Source: Candidatus Sysuiplasma acidicola
GTDB lineage: Archaea > Thermoplasmatota > Thermoplasmata > Sysuiplasmatales > Sysuiplasmataceae
Reading direction: 5' to 3'
Assembly: GCA_019721035.1 (NCBI GenBank)
Contig: JAHEAA010000004.1
Coordinates: 1 to 64,000, forward strand
Length of the DNA stretch: 64,000 bases
Part shown: positions 10,501-16,526 of the stretch, one piece after another
Layout: each line of letters begins with the position of its first letter
Numbering within the stretch: position 1 is the first letter of the stretch
The notes under the pieces: model-generated
Databases searched by the model: none
The model's input: the letters and a program-made list of their open reading frames with translations, nothing else
What the model was told of the DNA's origin: nothing
Position numbers and translations under genes: made by a program

Positions 10501-11159
10501 ATTCCTCCGCTGTCGTCAAGGGCATTATGTTCACATCGGCTGCCGTAGGCGGCGGAAACTCCTCGGTATACATACAGGCATATTCGCCGCATCTCACTGT
10601 TTCATCAGACACAGTAAAGGTCAGCCTGAGCGTTCCAACCTTCTACTCCTTCAACGGCAAAATTTCCTATTATGCACGTGAAGAACCGGGCAGGGTGTTC
10701 TCCGTCAACCTGGCCGTTTACAACAACGGGAATGCGCCAGCCAGTTTCGTCGTTTCCATCAGCAATTATGCTGAACTGCTGAAAGAGGGATGGACGGGCG
10801 GCATATCCACAGCACTATCAGGACCGTTTAACCACAATTCGACATCGTTTTCTCTTTCTGCCGGACAGAATCAGTCTATAACTATCACACTGACAGCAAA
10901 CAGTTCTGACACTCCTAACGTCGTGCCGATAGGAGTTTACATCGTCAACACAAACACAAACAAATCAAGCTCCATGTCGGTGCCAATAAGTCTGCCTAAT
11001 CCCGTCGTGTCGCTCAGCGGCATCTCGGTCAGCGGGCATGGCGCATCGGTTGTTCCTCCGCCTCTGTTTACGTCAAAGAGAGGGATCATCATATTCATAC
11101 TGGCGGCTATAGTCATAGCCGATATCTACATGGCAAAAAGGAAGAGGCTGATCAGATGA
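4503..11159 (+). CDS. aglB: Giant oligosaccharyltransferase AglB/STT3 with Ig-like repeat tail
   Basis: Membrane enzyme that transfers lipid-linked glycan to Asn in N-x-S/T sequons on exported proteins. The N-terminal half (about residues 30-560) has many transmembrane helices, with the first catalytic acidic motif SDADYYF (Asp75, Asp77). The extracytoplasmic domain carries the STT3 signature WWDYG at 621-625. From about residue 950 to 1990 there are roughly eleven tandem beta-sandwich units of the carboxypeptidase-regulatory type (VNGTVLLNNG..., IGGYVRFGGG..., VSGVVKQNDG...), then a NEW3-like segment, a C-terminal transmembrane helix and a basic tail. The total of about 2,218 residues is more than twice a usual STT3. 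The tail is itself dense in NxS/T sequons. An in-frame TTG at 4467 is less likely as start. The next gene overlaps it by ATGA. Confidence 0.93.
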   Translation: MANNDTSTMQKNNQKRQDITRRSRLAGHFTVLRGLDWETIGILALLVFFGAYLRVYFDFSQAIANGYPGLSGGSDADYYFRVLTYAMTTGHQLEFDKLLNYPVGAGNPFLPFYVWSTLLAAWPISFIFHLPPTASIYSGVLTGEVVAYVLISAFSGVVTIIVAYYLGKELFDRHTGIFAAAFMAFFPSIVSESTAGFGVHDPFILMLTAIFFFFLFRSLKTINGRRWVESYTKEDSRMLDFRGIYAGMRKYANENRQSLTYALMAGIVVASIANAWEGFAYLIVIVSLFYLIQSFIYKFKNRDTLALTSIYAVVGASLLLFSLPIYFLGHHEYPWYVVPVVFFIGTFIVGVIYTVTRDVPWLTVLASFVIGVLAVLAFAEFVEKPLLHTIVADILLAQSYFIKTAVYTTIAEALAPPFSLLALSLGGAVFFIAFAELVYALYANRKSISDSMMLFAVWSIIAIFMAVSTVRFILDATTVFVILGGKGISSVIRWTNFGEVKKGFDTFGFSWSGAKKSIKLKHIVVTLFVAFLIVLPVVWTGIDAATPTTAKQSLNSQVYNILPSFLRPAGYTNNGSSPYYFGGFGYSLSTQNDYFPAAWEWLHNQTAGIEPSWQRPAYLSWWDYGSAVITKAGVPTVADDFQQGYHVASAVLFSQNQTQLISLLSARVMYGVFKDYGNTLPSNITTLLNSYGINSSYILSVYANPAKYTQTVLANPQVYGPFANSVTPPNVMWAVLMATLSKIGLNNSVQLYGQLSQLTHYFIGYFSVDTRLFPFSATNTGVFYAPAFLGGRPIIGPSVYNIPYNYYTLTASTVTGLSYPIQNLPPNTQVSSYSINYQPMFYNMTLYRFFMGYSGYDLTGQGGLQGLPGLTGSFVSTPGLQNLQPLPGWMMSHFFMAYRTAYFNPYPIQFVRDHPNSWKAIDVSTALKLLKKDPNNQNYTIDLSPQSDYGNGIVIMQYYPGAYVNGTVLLNNGNPAAGVRVTMLDEWGIPHDITYTNAQGKYSLIAPPGNDTVVFSTGSLSSPSARVAGIGQFFGEQTYNISYNQAMRSPALNTTTGLPAFNVAAKTMTLQATSLSGYVFYDNNRTGTFNPGVSRLFQNATVRITNTTTGQSFTAPASNGHYDFSAVLPGIYQFSILKGNSTITTQNQTTVNYASNSTQNLPVYPGAIGGYVRFGGGAPAAGVSITVAGVRNGLTETTSSTSNGSYSAVGLPQGNYTVSITSGGTVSGIYDAYVRSFNTTSVDITASSESHIDGNVFINGSGAAFAKLYFYANSGNSLPYVITTGDNGQYNVTIGSGNYTAYSIYYLNGAKYVLLQSISVAPGQNLSENLFLTSAHSVSGVVKQNDGVPASFALILVQNGGASMAFRSDGSGNYSLAVPSGTYNMWAQNPGGAFMGQFTASASAMTMNIAESPSLRFAGTLSSNTTGPNRGISGADMAVDFNGITYHYYTGSAGSFSLYLPYGNSYSLSVSAFGMISHTFQTGKGSNTSVNLVLQPAEVAVSGNIASQTSLPSGIQVTFVPLASNYTSNSTVAVKNGGYSDSLLPGSYGIVLTGYNNSSVHYETTAGTGTLNVPVGSPLSHNVSIQALYNLTLSFDYPAGSGLNGSTPLTRLDIFGSTLSQPIAADGFANGTHEFLPSGSYVLYAYASVSGRVYVFLDRITLNGGRAFQMNLTSAVNLSGAAYYQGSPLSSSETVTVTQQSTGANITAAVQSNGTFTVSLPSSSYSINITYSTTSSTPGQKYVVYYGEATVSLTSATFVPINATLHSDNSSVTGTVSWFYGTGAQSNIEFTASSNTSDTFNVTTAVNGSFSASLQPGSYHVRVLSTGYTGSNYTTIQVVQGTSMVLNPVLHTSYNVTGSLSVSGIGPVSAQVTFMSNASSISAVAVNGAYSVPMPAGKYAVFASYSMKSHGTTYYYEYAGNLTLGSPAYVPITMNLKTVYSISMKVLSSQQNGGSGGFSEVTVLVNNTGDVPITLSMGVVTNGWYGSFSPAFLSLGTGSNSSAVVKGIMFTSAAVGGGNSSVYIQAYSPHLTVSSDTVKVSLSVPTFYSFNGKISYYAREEPGRVFSVNLAVYNNGNAPASFVVSISNYAELLKEGWTGGISTALSGPFNHNSTSFSLSAGQNQSITITLTANSSDTPNVVPIGVYIVNTNTNKSSSMSVPISLPNPVVSLSGISVSGHGASVVPPPLFTSKRGIIIFILAAIVIADIYMAKRKRLIR

Positions 11160-11932
11160 AAAAGTTTCTTCTCACTTTGGCAGCATTGCTGTTGCTCATG
11201 CCATCGCTTTCCGGGGCGGTAATGGCCATACCTGCATATCAGAACAGTTCAGCACCGCTTAACGTCTACCTGGCCGGACCCTCTCTGGTGGCCAACGGCT
11301 CGACTTCACAGTACTATCTAAATCTCTCGGGGGGCCCGTCCGGCTCCACGTCATTCAACTATTCCTATTCGGCAACAGTGCACGCCTCGAATATCACCGG
11401 ATCCAGCGTGAGTCCATCGTCAGGAAAGAGTCCAACCGGTGTATTTCCGATAAACATAACCGCCACCTCCGGTTCGGGCGTCATGACGATCGTCGTTAAC
11501 GCGTCCTATGCTGCAGGAAGCGTTACTGTAAACAAGTCACAGTCATTCCTCATTACTGTTGTGCACCCGATAGTAATCATCGTTCCTATTGTCAACAACG
11601 GCAATGTGGGAGTGCACAACGTTCCGGTTTCCATGTATGTGGATGGCGTATTTGTCCAGTCTCAGACTGTGAGTATTGCTGCCCACAATGAGACAAACAT
11701 CACGTTCGACTGGATTGCTTATTCATACTCTCCCGGGACTCACTACATTACGCTCGTTATAGATCACAACGGGACGCTTCTGTTTTCAAACGGTGCCAGC
11801 CGGACTACCGTCACTCTGTACATACCGTCCAGCACGTTTACCATGATTGACGATCTGCTGATTTCAGGCATAATTCTTGCGAGCGTTGCCTTCTTCCTGA
11901 TTTACATGAGAAGACCCAAACCCAGAAAATGA
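11156..11932 (+). CDS. Secreted, C-terminally anchored protein with CARDB-like domain
   Basis: A 258-residue protein whose ATG overlaps the aglB stop codon (ATGA), so the two are probably translationally coupled. It has a clear signal peptide (basic MKK, hydrophobic core at about 4-22). An extracytoplasmic stretch rich in Ser/Thr/Asn follows, then a beta-sandwich resembling CARDB (cell-adhesion-related domain in bacteria) at about 135-225: IVPIVNNGNVGVHNVPVSM. A transmembrane helix at about 233-253 and a basic tail end the protein. Many NxS/T sequons suggest it is N-glycosylated, possibly by AglB. It may be an accessory subunit or surface-layer partner of AglB; this is inferred from coupling and architecture only. 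Confidence 0.75.
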   Translation: MKKFLLTLAALLLLMPSLSGAVMAIPAYQNSSAPLNVYLAGPSLVANGSTSQYYLNLSGGPSGSTSFNYSYSATVHASNITGSSVSPSSGKSPTGVFPINITATSGSGVMTIVVNASYAAGSVTVNKSQSFLITVVHPIVIIVPIVNNGNVGVHNVPVSMYVDGVFVQSQTVSIAAHNETNITFDWIAYSYSPGTHYITLVIDHNGTLLFSNGASRTTVTLYIPSSTFTMIDDLLISGIILASVAFFLIYMRRPKPRK

Positions 11933-11939
11933 GTTGGCG

Positions 11940-12011
11940 GGCCGGGACCGGGAGTTGAACCCGGGTCTAGGGATCCACAGTCCCACAGGATACCGCTACC
12001 CCACCCCGGCC
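11940..12011 (-). tRNA. tRNA-His (GTG)
   Basis: On the minus strand the sequence folds as a cloverleaf with acceptor stem GCCGGGG/TCCCGGC, T-arm CCGGG-TTCAACT-CCCGG and anticodon loop CTGTGGA (anticodon GTG). The histidine identity pair is encoded in the genome: G-1 at 12011 opposite discriminator C73 at 11940. No intron and no encoded CCA. It lies convergent to the aglB operon. Confidence 0.95.
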
Positions 12012-12100
12012 ATGCGCATCTGTGAAATAGGGGGCATTATTTAAAGTTATGACGATGCTGTTTCCATGGATTAACGCCGGCAGGGGAAAGGCAGTCATGT

Positions 12101-12796
12101 GTGCAGGCGATGAGGCGGATGGTGCTGCTGATGCAGGATGAGGCTGAGCGGAACGTGCTGGACAGGACGGAAGCGATGGTCAGGAACAGGCTCTGCGGAG
12201 AGAGCTCCGGACATGACTGGTGGCATGTTCTGCGAGTCAGGAGAAACGCCGCACTAATTGCCTCTGCAGAGGAAGGCGTGAACACATATGTTGTGGAGCT
12301 CGCATCGCTGCTGCATGACATTTCCGACTGGAAGTTCAACGGCGGAGATGCTGCTGCAGGTTCCAGGGAAGCCGAAGAATGGTTGAGAAGGCTCGGAGTG
12401 CCTGAAGAGACCATCCGGAACGTGTGCACTGCAATCAGCGAAGTGTCGTTCAAGGGAAGCGGCACGAGCACGATCCCATCCACGCTGGAGGGCAAAATCG
12501 TGCAGGACGCTGACAGGCTGGACGCCATAGGGGCGATAGGCATAGCAAGAGCTTTTGCATACGGTGGCAGGATGGAGAGGGAGATATACGACCCGTCGGT
12601 AAAACCCCACATGCACCGGACCTTTGAAGAGTACAAGCGAAGCAGGAGTCACACGATTAACCATTTCTATGAAAAATTGCTGCTTCTGAAGGATATGATG
12701 AACACTGAAACTGCTAGGCAGTTGGCCGTGGAAAGACATGATTTTATGCTAGCATACATTGACAGATTCAAGCGGGAATGGGAAGGGACTCTCTGA
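12101..12796 (+). CDS. HD-domain metal-dependent phosphohydrolase
   Basis: Predicted cytoplasmic phosphohydrolase of the HD superfamily (YedJ/COG1418-like), 231 residues. The metal-binding pattern is visible: GHDWWHVLRV (His42), SLLHDISD (His72-Asp73), and the distal QDADRLDAIGAIGIAR block that supplies a further Asp near residue 139. This last block, with its Asp-Ala-Ile-Gly run, is typical of the YedJ-type subgroup; the natural substrate is unknown but nucleotides or phosphorylated metabolites are likely. The start is GTG at 12101, with ATG at 12110 as an alternative. It is followed closely by an isochorismatase-like gene and probably shares its transcript. Confidence 0.85.
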   Translation: MQAMRRMVLLMQDEAERNVLDRTEAMVRNRLCGESSGHDWWHVLRVRRNAALIASAEEGVNTYVVELASLLHDISDWKFNGGDAAAGSREAEEWLRRLGVPEETIRNVCTAISEVSFKGSGTSTIPSTLEGKIVQDADRLDAIGAIGIARAFAYGGRMEREIYDPSVKPHMHRTFEEYKRSRSHTINHFYEKLLLLKDMMNTETARQLAVERHDFMLAYIDRFKREWEGTL

Positions 12797-12819
12797 AAAT
12801 TGCGGAAGTGCTGAATAAT

Positions 12820-13398
12820 ATGCCAGAAACAAACATTGCTGCCAGCAGGACTGCCCTTGTGGTCATAGATCTGCAGAAAGGTATCACCTCAATACCTGTA
12901 TTCCCGCGTGGTTCCGGTGAAGTCATCGCAAACGCTGCCACGATTGCAAATGAATTCAGAAAGAAGAAGATGCCTGTGTTCCTCGTCCGAGTTATGCCCG
13001 GCCAGCCTCTCGGCCTCACGCCGGAAAGCGATGCCCAGCCGCCTGCGGCTCAAAGCTTCCCTTCCGGCTGGGCCGACATTGTTCCAGAACTCGGTCCCAT
13101 GGAGGAGGATGTTGTCATCACTAAGAGACAGTGGGGCGCATTCTACGGCACGGAACTTGAAATGCAGCTGAGAAGGAGGGGCATCGATACAATCGTGCTG
13201 TGCGGCATATCGACGAACATAGGTGTCGAGAGCACGGCGCGATTCGCATACGAGTTCGGATTCAACCAGATATTCGTTGAAGACGCCATGGCTGCAAGAT
13301 CCGAAGAGGAACACCGTCTTGCCATGCGCACGACGTTTCCGAGGATGGGAAGAGTAAGGAGCACTTCGGATGTGCTTGTGGCGCTGTCCCGCTGCTGA
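12820..13398 (+). CDS. Isochorismatase-family hydrolase with Gly at the nucleophile position
   Basis: Member of the isochorismatase/nicotinamidase fold, 192 residues from ATG at 12820 (an upstream ATG at 12778 would overlap the HD gene by 19 bases). Catalytic Asp is in ALVVIDLQKG and the Lys in ITKRQWGAFYGT. In nicotinamidases and other cysteine hydrolases the third residue is a Cys; here the block reads GISTNIGVEST, with Gly where the Cys would be. True isochorismatases such as EntB also have Gly there and hydrolyse a vinyl ether without a covalent intermediate. So an amidase function is unlikely. No siderophore or menaquinone genes adjoin it, and the substrate remains open. Confidence 0.85.
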   Translation: MPETNIAASRTALVVIDLQKGITSIPVFPRGSGEVIANAATIANEFRKKKMPVFLVRVMPGQPLGLTPESDAQPPAAQSFPSGWADIVPELGPMEEDVVITKRQWGAFYGTELEMQLRRRGIDTIVLCGISTNIGVESTARFAYEFGFNQIFVEDAMAARSEEEHRLAMRTTFPRMGRVRSTSDVLVALSRC

Positions 13399-13442
13399 TG
13401 CGCACCGGTGCGAATACAAAGTCAGACAGGTGGCACGTTACA

Positions 13443-13450
13443 ATTAAATA
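13443..13450 (+). promoter_or_regulatory. TATA box of the gfcR-like gene
   Basis: ATTAAATA, 35 bases before the ATG at 13485. It lies inside the reading frame upstream of that ATG, which argues that the upstream in-frame start at 13398 is not used. Confidence 0.5.
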
Positions 13451-13484
13451 CATTGGCACTGAATATTTGGCCCGAGGATTCATA

Positions 13485-14126
13485 ATGGTGGACGTGAAGG
13501 AACTTGCTTCCAGGGCGATGGAATTGCACAGGAAGGGCCTTAAGCCCATGGAAATAGGAGATGAGCTGCATCTGAGTCCTGACACCGTTGGTTATCTGCT
13601 TGAAGAAGGACTGGAAGGAACGCTTCCGCCATCTGACGTGAAAATCGGCTGGCGTTCAGTCGGTGTGAGTCCGAAGAGGATGAGGCTGGCGTCGGAGATT
13701 CTTGCCGACATAGCGCAGGAGGAGATAACGAAGCAGGGCAAACCTGCGGACGCCGTTGCAGGCATAGCTATAAACGGGGTGCCGTTCGCCCTGTCCATGG
13801 CTGAAATAATGGGACTCGAGATTATCGTCTACCGCCCTCCGCCGGAAAGAGGAAAATCTGTCGGTGCCTTCAGTTCCAATTATGCGGCAACAGCCGGAAA
13901 GCGTGTCATACTCGTTGACGATGTATTGTCTACCGGGCACGCAATGGAGTTTGCGATTAATGACGTCAAGGCATCCGGCGGAGAGCCGGTAATGGCCGTT
14001 GTGATGGTAAATAAGAGCAGCCTTAACGAGATTGCAGGCATACCGCTGAGGGGAATGATTCGCGCACGTTCCATTGGCGGCACCATACTCGGCGGAGGGC
14101 CCCTTCGTTCCTTCGCATACAAGTGA
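13485..14126 (+). CDS. gfcR: GfcR-type regulator: HTH plus phosphoribosyltransferase domain
   Basis: A 213-residue archaeal protein often annotated as orotate phosphoribosyltransferase-like. Residues 1-45 form a helix-turn-helix (LASRAMELHRKGLKPMEIGDE, then LSPDTVGYLLEEG). The rest is a type I PRTase domain with the PRPP-binding motif VILVDDVLSTGHAME. In Haloferax volcanii, GfcR regulates glycolytic and semi-phosphorylative genes, with the PRTase domain proposed as a sensor of a phosphorylated sugar. Here it would bind DNA in the cytoplasm and respond to PRPP or a pentose/hexose phosphate. I chose the ATG at 13485 because a TATA box lies 35 bases upstream. Catalytic PyrE activity is possible but less likely given the HTH. 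Confidence 0.85.
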   Translation: MVDVKELASRAMELHRKGLKPMEIGDELHLSPDTVGYLLEEGLEGTLPPSDVKIGWRSVGVSPKRMRLASEILADIAQEEITKQGKPADAVAGIAINGVPFALSMAEIMGLEIIVYRPPPERGKSVGAFSSNYAATAGKRVILVDDVLSTGHAMEFAINDVKASGGEPVMAVVMVNKSSLNEIAGIPLRGMIRARSIGGTILGGGPLRSFAYK

Positions 14127-14180
14127 AGAGTCGGCATACATCTTCGTGACCGTGGCACATCAGCCGCTGGAAGCATCTTG

Positions 14181-14189
14181 TTTATTTAT
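14181..14189 (+). promoter_or_regulatory. TATA box of RNase H-fold gene
   Basis: TTTATTTAT centred about 32 bases before the GTG at 14217. Transcription starting near 14210 would give an almost leaderless mRNA and supports the GTG start. Confidence 0.45.
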
Positions 14190-14216
14190 CGGCACATCAA
14201 TAAACTGTAGCGGAGA

Positions 14217-15062
14217 GTGGAATATCCTGCCTTAGCCCGCAGACCGGAGTTGGCGCATGCCGACAGAGCCGTTCAGACGCATCATCACGGCTTGAAAGCG
14301 GAATATCAGCCCATTTGCATAGTTTCTGATGATTTCCGTTTTTCATACGATGTTTCAAGGCGCTTCTTTGAGCTCAGATTGCATTTCTATCAGGCAGAAA
14401 ACGACGCCGGCATACCCCGGGAAGCGGGCATAATAGTGAAGAAGGGACTGTCCGGTGTTTCCATCCAGGGGAGACGTTTTATCATTTACGGTGATGCAGA
14501 GGAATGCTCAGCAAAGGCGTGGCTCATACAGGGTGGCCTTGTCAACTGGAAGATCCGGGCTGTTGTAGGTATAGATCCGGGTGAGAGGCCGGGCATAGCC
14601 ATTTATTCCGCAGGGAAGCGAATAGCTGTCACAAGCGCTTCGTCACCCGAAGACGTTTCGCGCTTTACGCGCGTTATATCCTCCTTGGTTGGCGTCAGGC
14701 GTGTTCTCGTCCGCATAGGAAACGGCGATCCGACAAACAGAAACAGAATCATCCGTTCCGTCTGGTCCACATGCCACTCCGTGGAGATTGTTGATGAGAA
14801 GAGTACGAGCAGGATTGCCGGTTCGGACGGCGAGGCAGCAGCCATCATCGCCGGAACACCGGGTATCAGTCTCAGTGAGCTGCCTGAACTCTCTCCTACA
14901 GACGGTGAAATCAGAAACATACAGCGCAGGAGCAGACTTTCAAGCGGCGGTCTTACAACAATATCCAGAACCATGGCAAAGTCTGTTGCCACGGGCGAAT
15001 ACACACTTGATGAAGCAATCAGGAAACAGAAGTCTGTCGACAGGAAGAGAACGTCAAAATAG
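14217..15062 (+). CDS. Predicted RNase H-fold (RuvC-like) nuclease
   Basis: A 281-residue soluble protein of unknown function. The middle of the protein has the start of an RNase H-like domain: VVGIDPGERPGIAIYS at about residues 120-135, with Asp followed by Gly as in RuvC, then VRRVLVRIGNGDP at about 160-172 as a second strand with an acidic residue, and a late acidic helix GEAAAIIAG near 205. This spacing resembles archaeal predicted nucleases of the RuvC/YqgF class. The first 110 residues and the basic C-terminus (KQKSVDRKR) are unassigned and may bind nucleic acid. Start GTG at 14217 is supported by the TATA box. The 3' end overlaps the convergent decarboxylase gene by 9 bases. Confidence 0.6.
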   Translation: MEYPALARRPELAHADRAVQTHHHGLKAEYQPICIVSDDFRFSYDVSRRFFELRLHFYQAENDAGIPREAGIIVKKGLSGVSIQGRRFIIYGDAEECSAKAWLIQGGLVNWKIRAVVGIDPGERPGIAIYSAGKRIAVTSASSPEDVSRFTRVISSLVGVRRVLVRIGNGDPTNRNRIIRSVWSTCHSVEIVDEKSTSRIAGSDGEAAAIIAGTPGISLSELPELSPTDGEIRNIQRRSRLSSGGLTTISRTMAKSVATGEYTLDEAIRKQKSVDRKRTSK

Positions 15063-16025
15063 ATGCCTGCCGATGATTCTGCTCGGTCCGCCAACGCTGC
15101 ACCGTATGGTCTCTATTCCGATTTCCCTGATTCTCTTTTCCACTTCTGCCGATTCGCCTTCAGGGGAGTTGATGTATACCGTCGCGCCTGTATCTATGGA
15201 AAAGTAGGCGCTCAGCCCATCCTTTCTCATTGCACGCACTTCCTCGATTACTTTCAACGTGTCCGGTTTCCACAGCAGCATACCGCCGGGCCCAGTCATG
15301 GTTACGGCGTGAAGAACGAGCGTATCTCTTTCGGCAATCCTGCCTATCCCGTCAACATCGCCCGCTCTTATTGCTTTCTCCATCTCATCGAGCGCCCCGT
15401 CCAGATACGCGAGCCGTCCCTGAAACAAGGGTGAATGCAGGACCTCCGCGTGCGCATCCTCTGTCTGTTTGACAGTTTTCACTATGGCAACCACAATGCC
15501 CATCTGAAGATCTTCCGGTCCGGCGATACATCTGGCAATGCTGTCATCATCCCCGCTGCCCTTGTACCATCTGGCGAAACCGCCTGCGACAGATCTGGAA
15601 GCGGAGCCTGCGCCTAGTCTGGCGATTGCCGAAACGCGATCGGTATCGAGTTTGAGTCCCGCGGCAGTGCACGCAGCAGTTGCAAGAGCTGCAAATCCCG
15701 AGGCGGATGCACCGAGTCCTATGCCTGATTCGAAATCACTCACGGATACTATTCTGAAATGCTCCTCTATTGATGCCATCTCTCTGACACGGTCGACGAC
15801 GCTCAGCACGCGCTCAAATGATCTGCCACCGGCCTTCTTCCCGTCTATCACAGCACTGTCCTGGTCAGATTCGCCAAATTCTATGGTGGTGGTGGTCGTT
15901 ATCGGTGCCGTTGCCACGGAGATGGAATCATGGAAAGGAAGACGCAATTTTTCATCTTTCAGACCATGGTATTTCACAAGTCCCTGCATTGGGTGAGCAA
16001 CGGCTGTTGCCTTCATTGATGACAT
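15054..16025 (-). CDS. mvaD: Diphosphomevalonate decarboxylase family protein (mevalonate pathway)
   Basis: GHMP-superfamily enzyme of isoprenoid-lipid synthesis, 323 residues. It starts with the family motif AVAHPMQGLVKYHG, where Lys18 aligns with the catalytic lysine of decarboxylases. It has the phosphate-binding loop GIGLGASASGFAAL at 101-114 and the C-terminal FSIDTGATV with Asp278. Thermoplasma relatives include a mevalonate 3-kinase in which the decarboxylase Lys and Asp are lost. Both are retained here, which favours a decarboxylase acting on a mevalonate (bis/di)phosphate. The exact substrate (5-diphosphate, 5-phosphate or 3,5-bisphosphate) is not settled by sequence. It follows the archease gene by 12 bases with GAGG upstream of the ATG. 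Confidence 0.8.
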   Translation of the reverse strand: MSSMKATAVAHPMQGLVKYHGLKDEKLRLPFHDSISVATAPITTTTTIEFGESDQDSAVIDGKKAGGRSFERVLSVVDRVREMASIEEHFRIVSVSDFESGIGLGASASGFAALATAACTAAGLKLDTDRVSAIARLGAGSASRSVAGGFARWYKGSGDDDSIARCIAGPEDLQMGIVVAIVKTVKQTEDAHAEVLHSPLFQGRLAYLDGALDEMEKAIRAGDVDGIGRIAERDTLVLHAVTMTGPGGMLLWKPDTLKVIEEVRAMRKDGLSAYFSIDTGATVYINSPEGESAEVEKRIREIGIETIRCSVGGPSRIIGRHLF

Positions 16026-16037
16026 AATCGTGATGCC

Positions 16038-16442
16038 TCAGACATCTATTATGAAACGTGCGTAACCCTTATCAATATTTAATTCAAGCATGTGGTATGT
16101 CACCGCCTTCACATCATCCTTCAGCACATGTCTTCGCCTGTCGATTTTCTCACCTTTTACGGTGGAAGACAGCCGGAGTCCATTCACCCTGACTGAGAAA
16201 TCACAAAAGAGGAAATGCATCGTACTGCAGAGAAATATAAGTTCGCTCAGATAGTCTACGAGCAGCGTATCCTGTGAGCCTGCCTCAAGTGTTATGGATT
16301 CAGTTCCCTTTTTCCGGACAATTCCTATGTCTGTTATCTGGTCAAACAGTGCGTACGCAGAGTTTTCGAATATCTCATTTATGTCTTTTCCGAAGGCTTC
16401 AATCCGTATGTCGGCAGTATGTTCAAGGAGCCTGTATCTCAC
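16038..16442 (-). CDS. Archease
   Basis: A 134-residue cofactor protein that activates the RtcB tRNA-splicing ligase by promoting its guanylylation and turnover. The N-terminal signature EHTADIRIEAFG (His8, Asp11) and the C-terminal metal-binding ARFIIDV (Asp133) are both present, and the length is standard. The start codon is GTG at 16442, with a TATA-like TTTAACATAT about 25 bases upstream, so the mRNA is probably leaderless. It is first in a two-gene operon with the mevalonate-pathway decarboxylase. Its role fits this window, which has three intron-containing tRNA genes needing exon ligation. Confidence 0.93.
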   Translation of the reverse strand: MRYRLLEHTADIRIEAFGKDINEIFENSAYALFDQITDIGIVRKKGTESITLEAGSQDTLLVDYLSELIFLCSTMHFLFCDFSVRVNGLRLSSTVKGEKIDRRRHVLKDDVKAVTYHMLELNIDKGYARFIIDV

Positions 16443-16498
16443 AGGCTGAGGTAGCTGCTGCGATATGTTAAACGTGCCGTTTTAAGTTCTGGTAACAA

Positions 16499-16506
16499 TT
16501 TATATC
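16499..16506 (+). promoter_or_regulatory. TATA box of pepQ
   Basis: TTTATATC about 25 bases before the ATG at 16527, implying a leaderless transcript. It lies in the 84-base divergent region shared with archease. Confidence 0.5.
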
Positions 16507-16526
16507 ACAATCTCCATTGACTGGAC

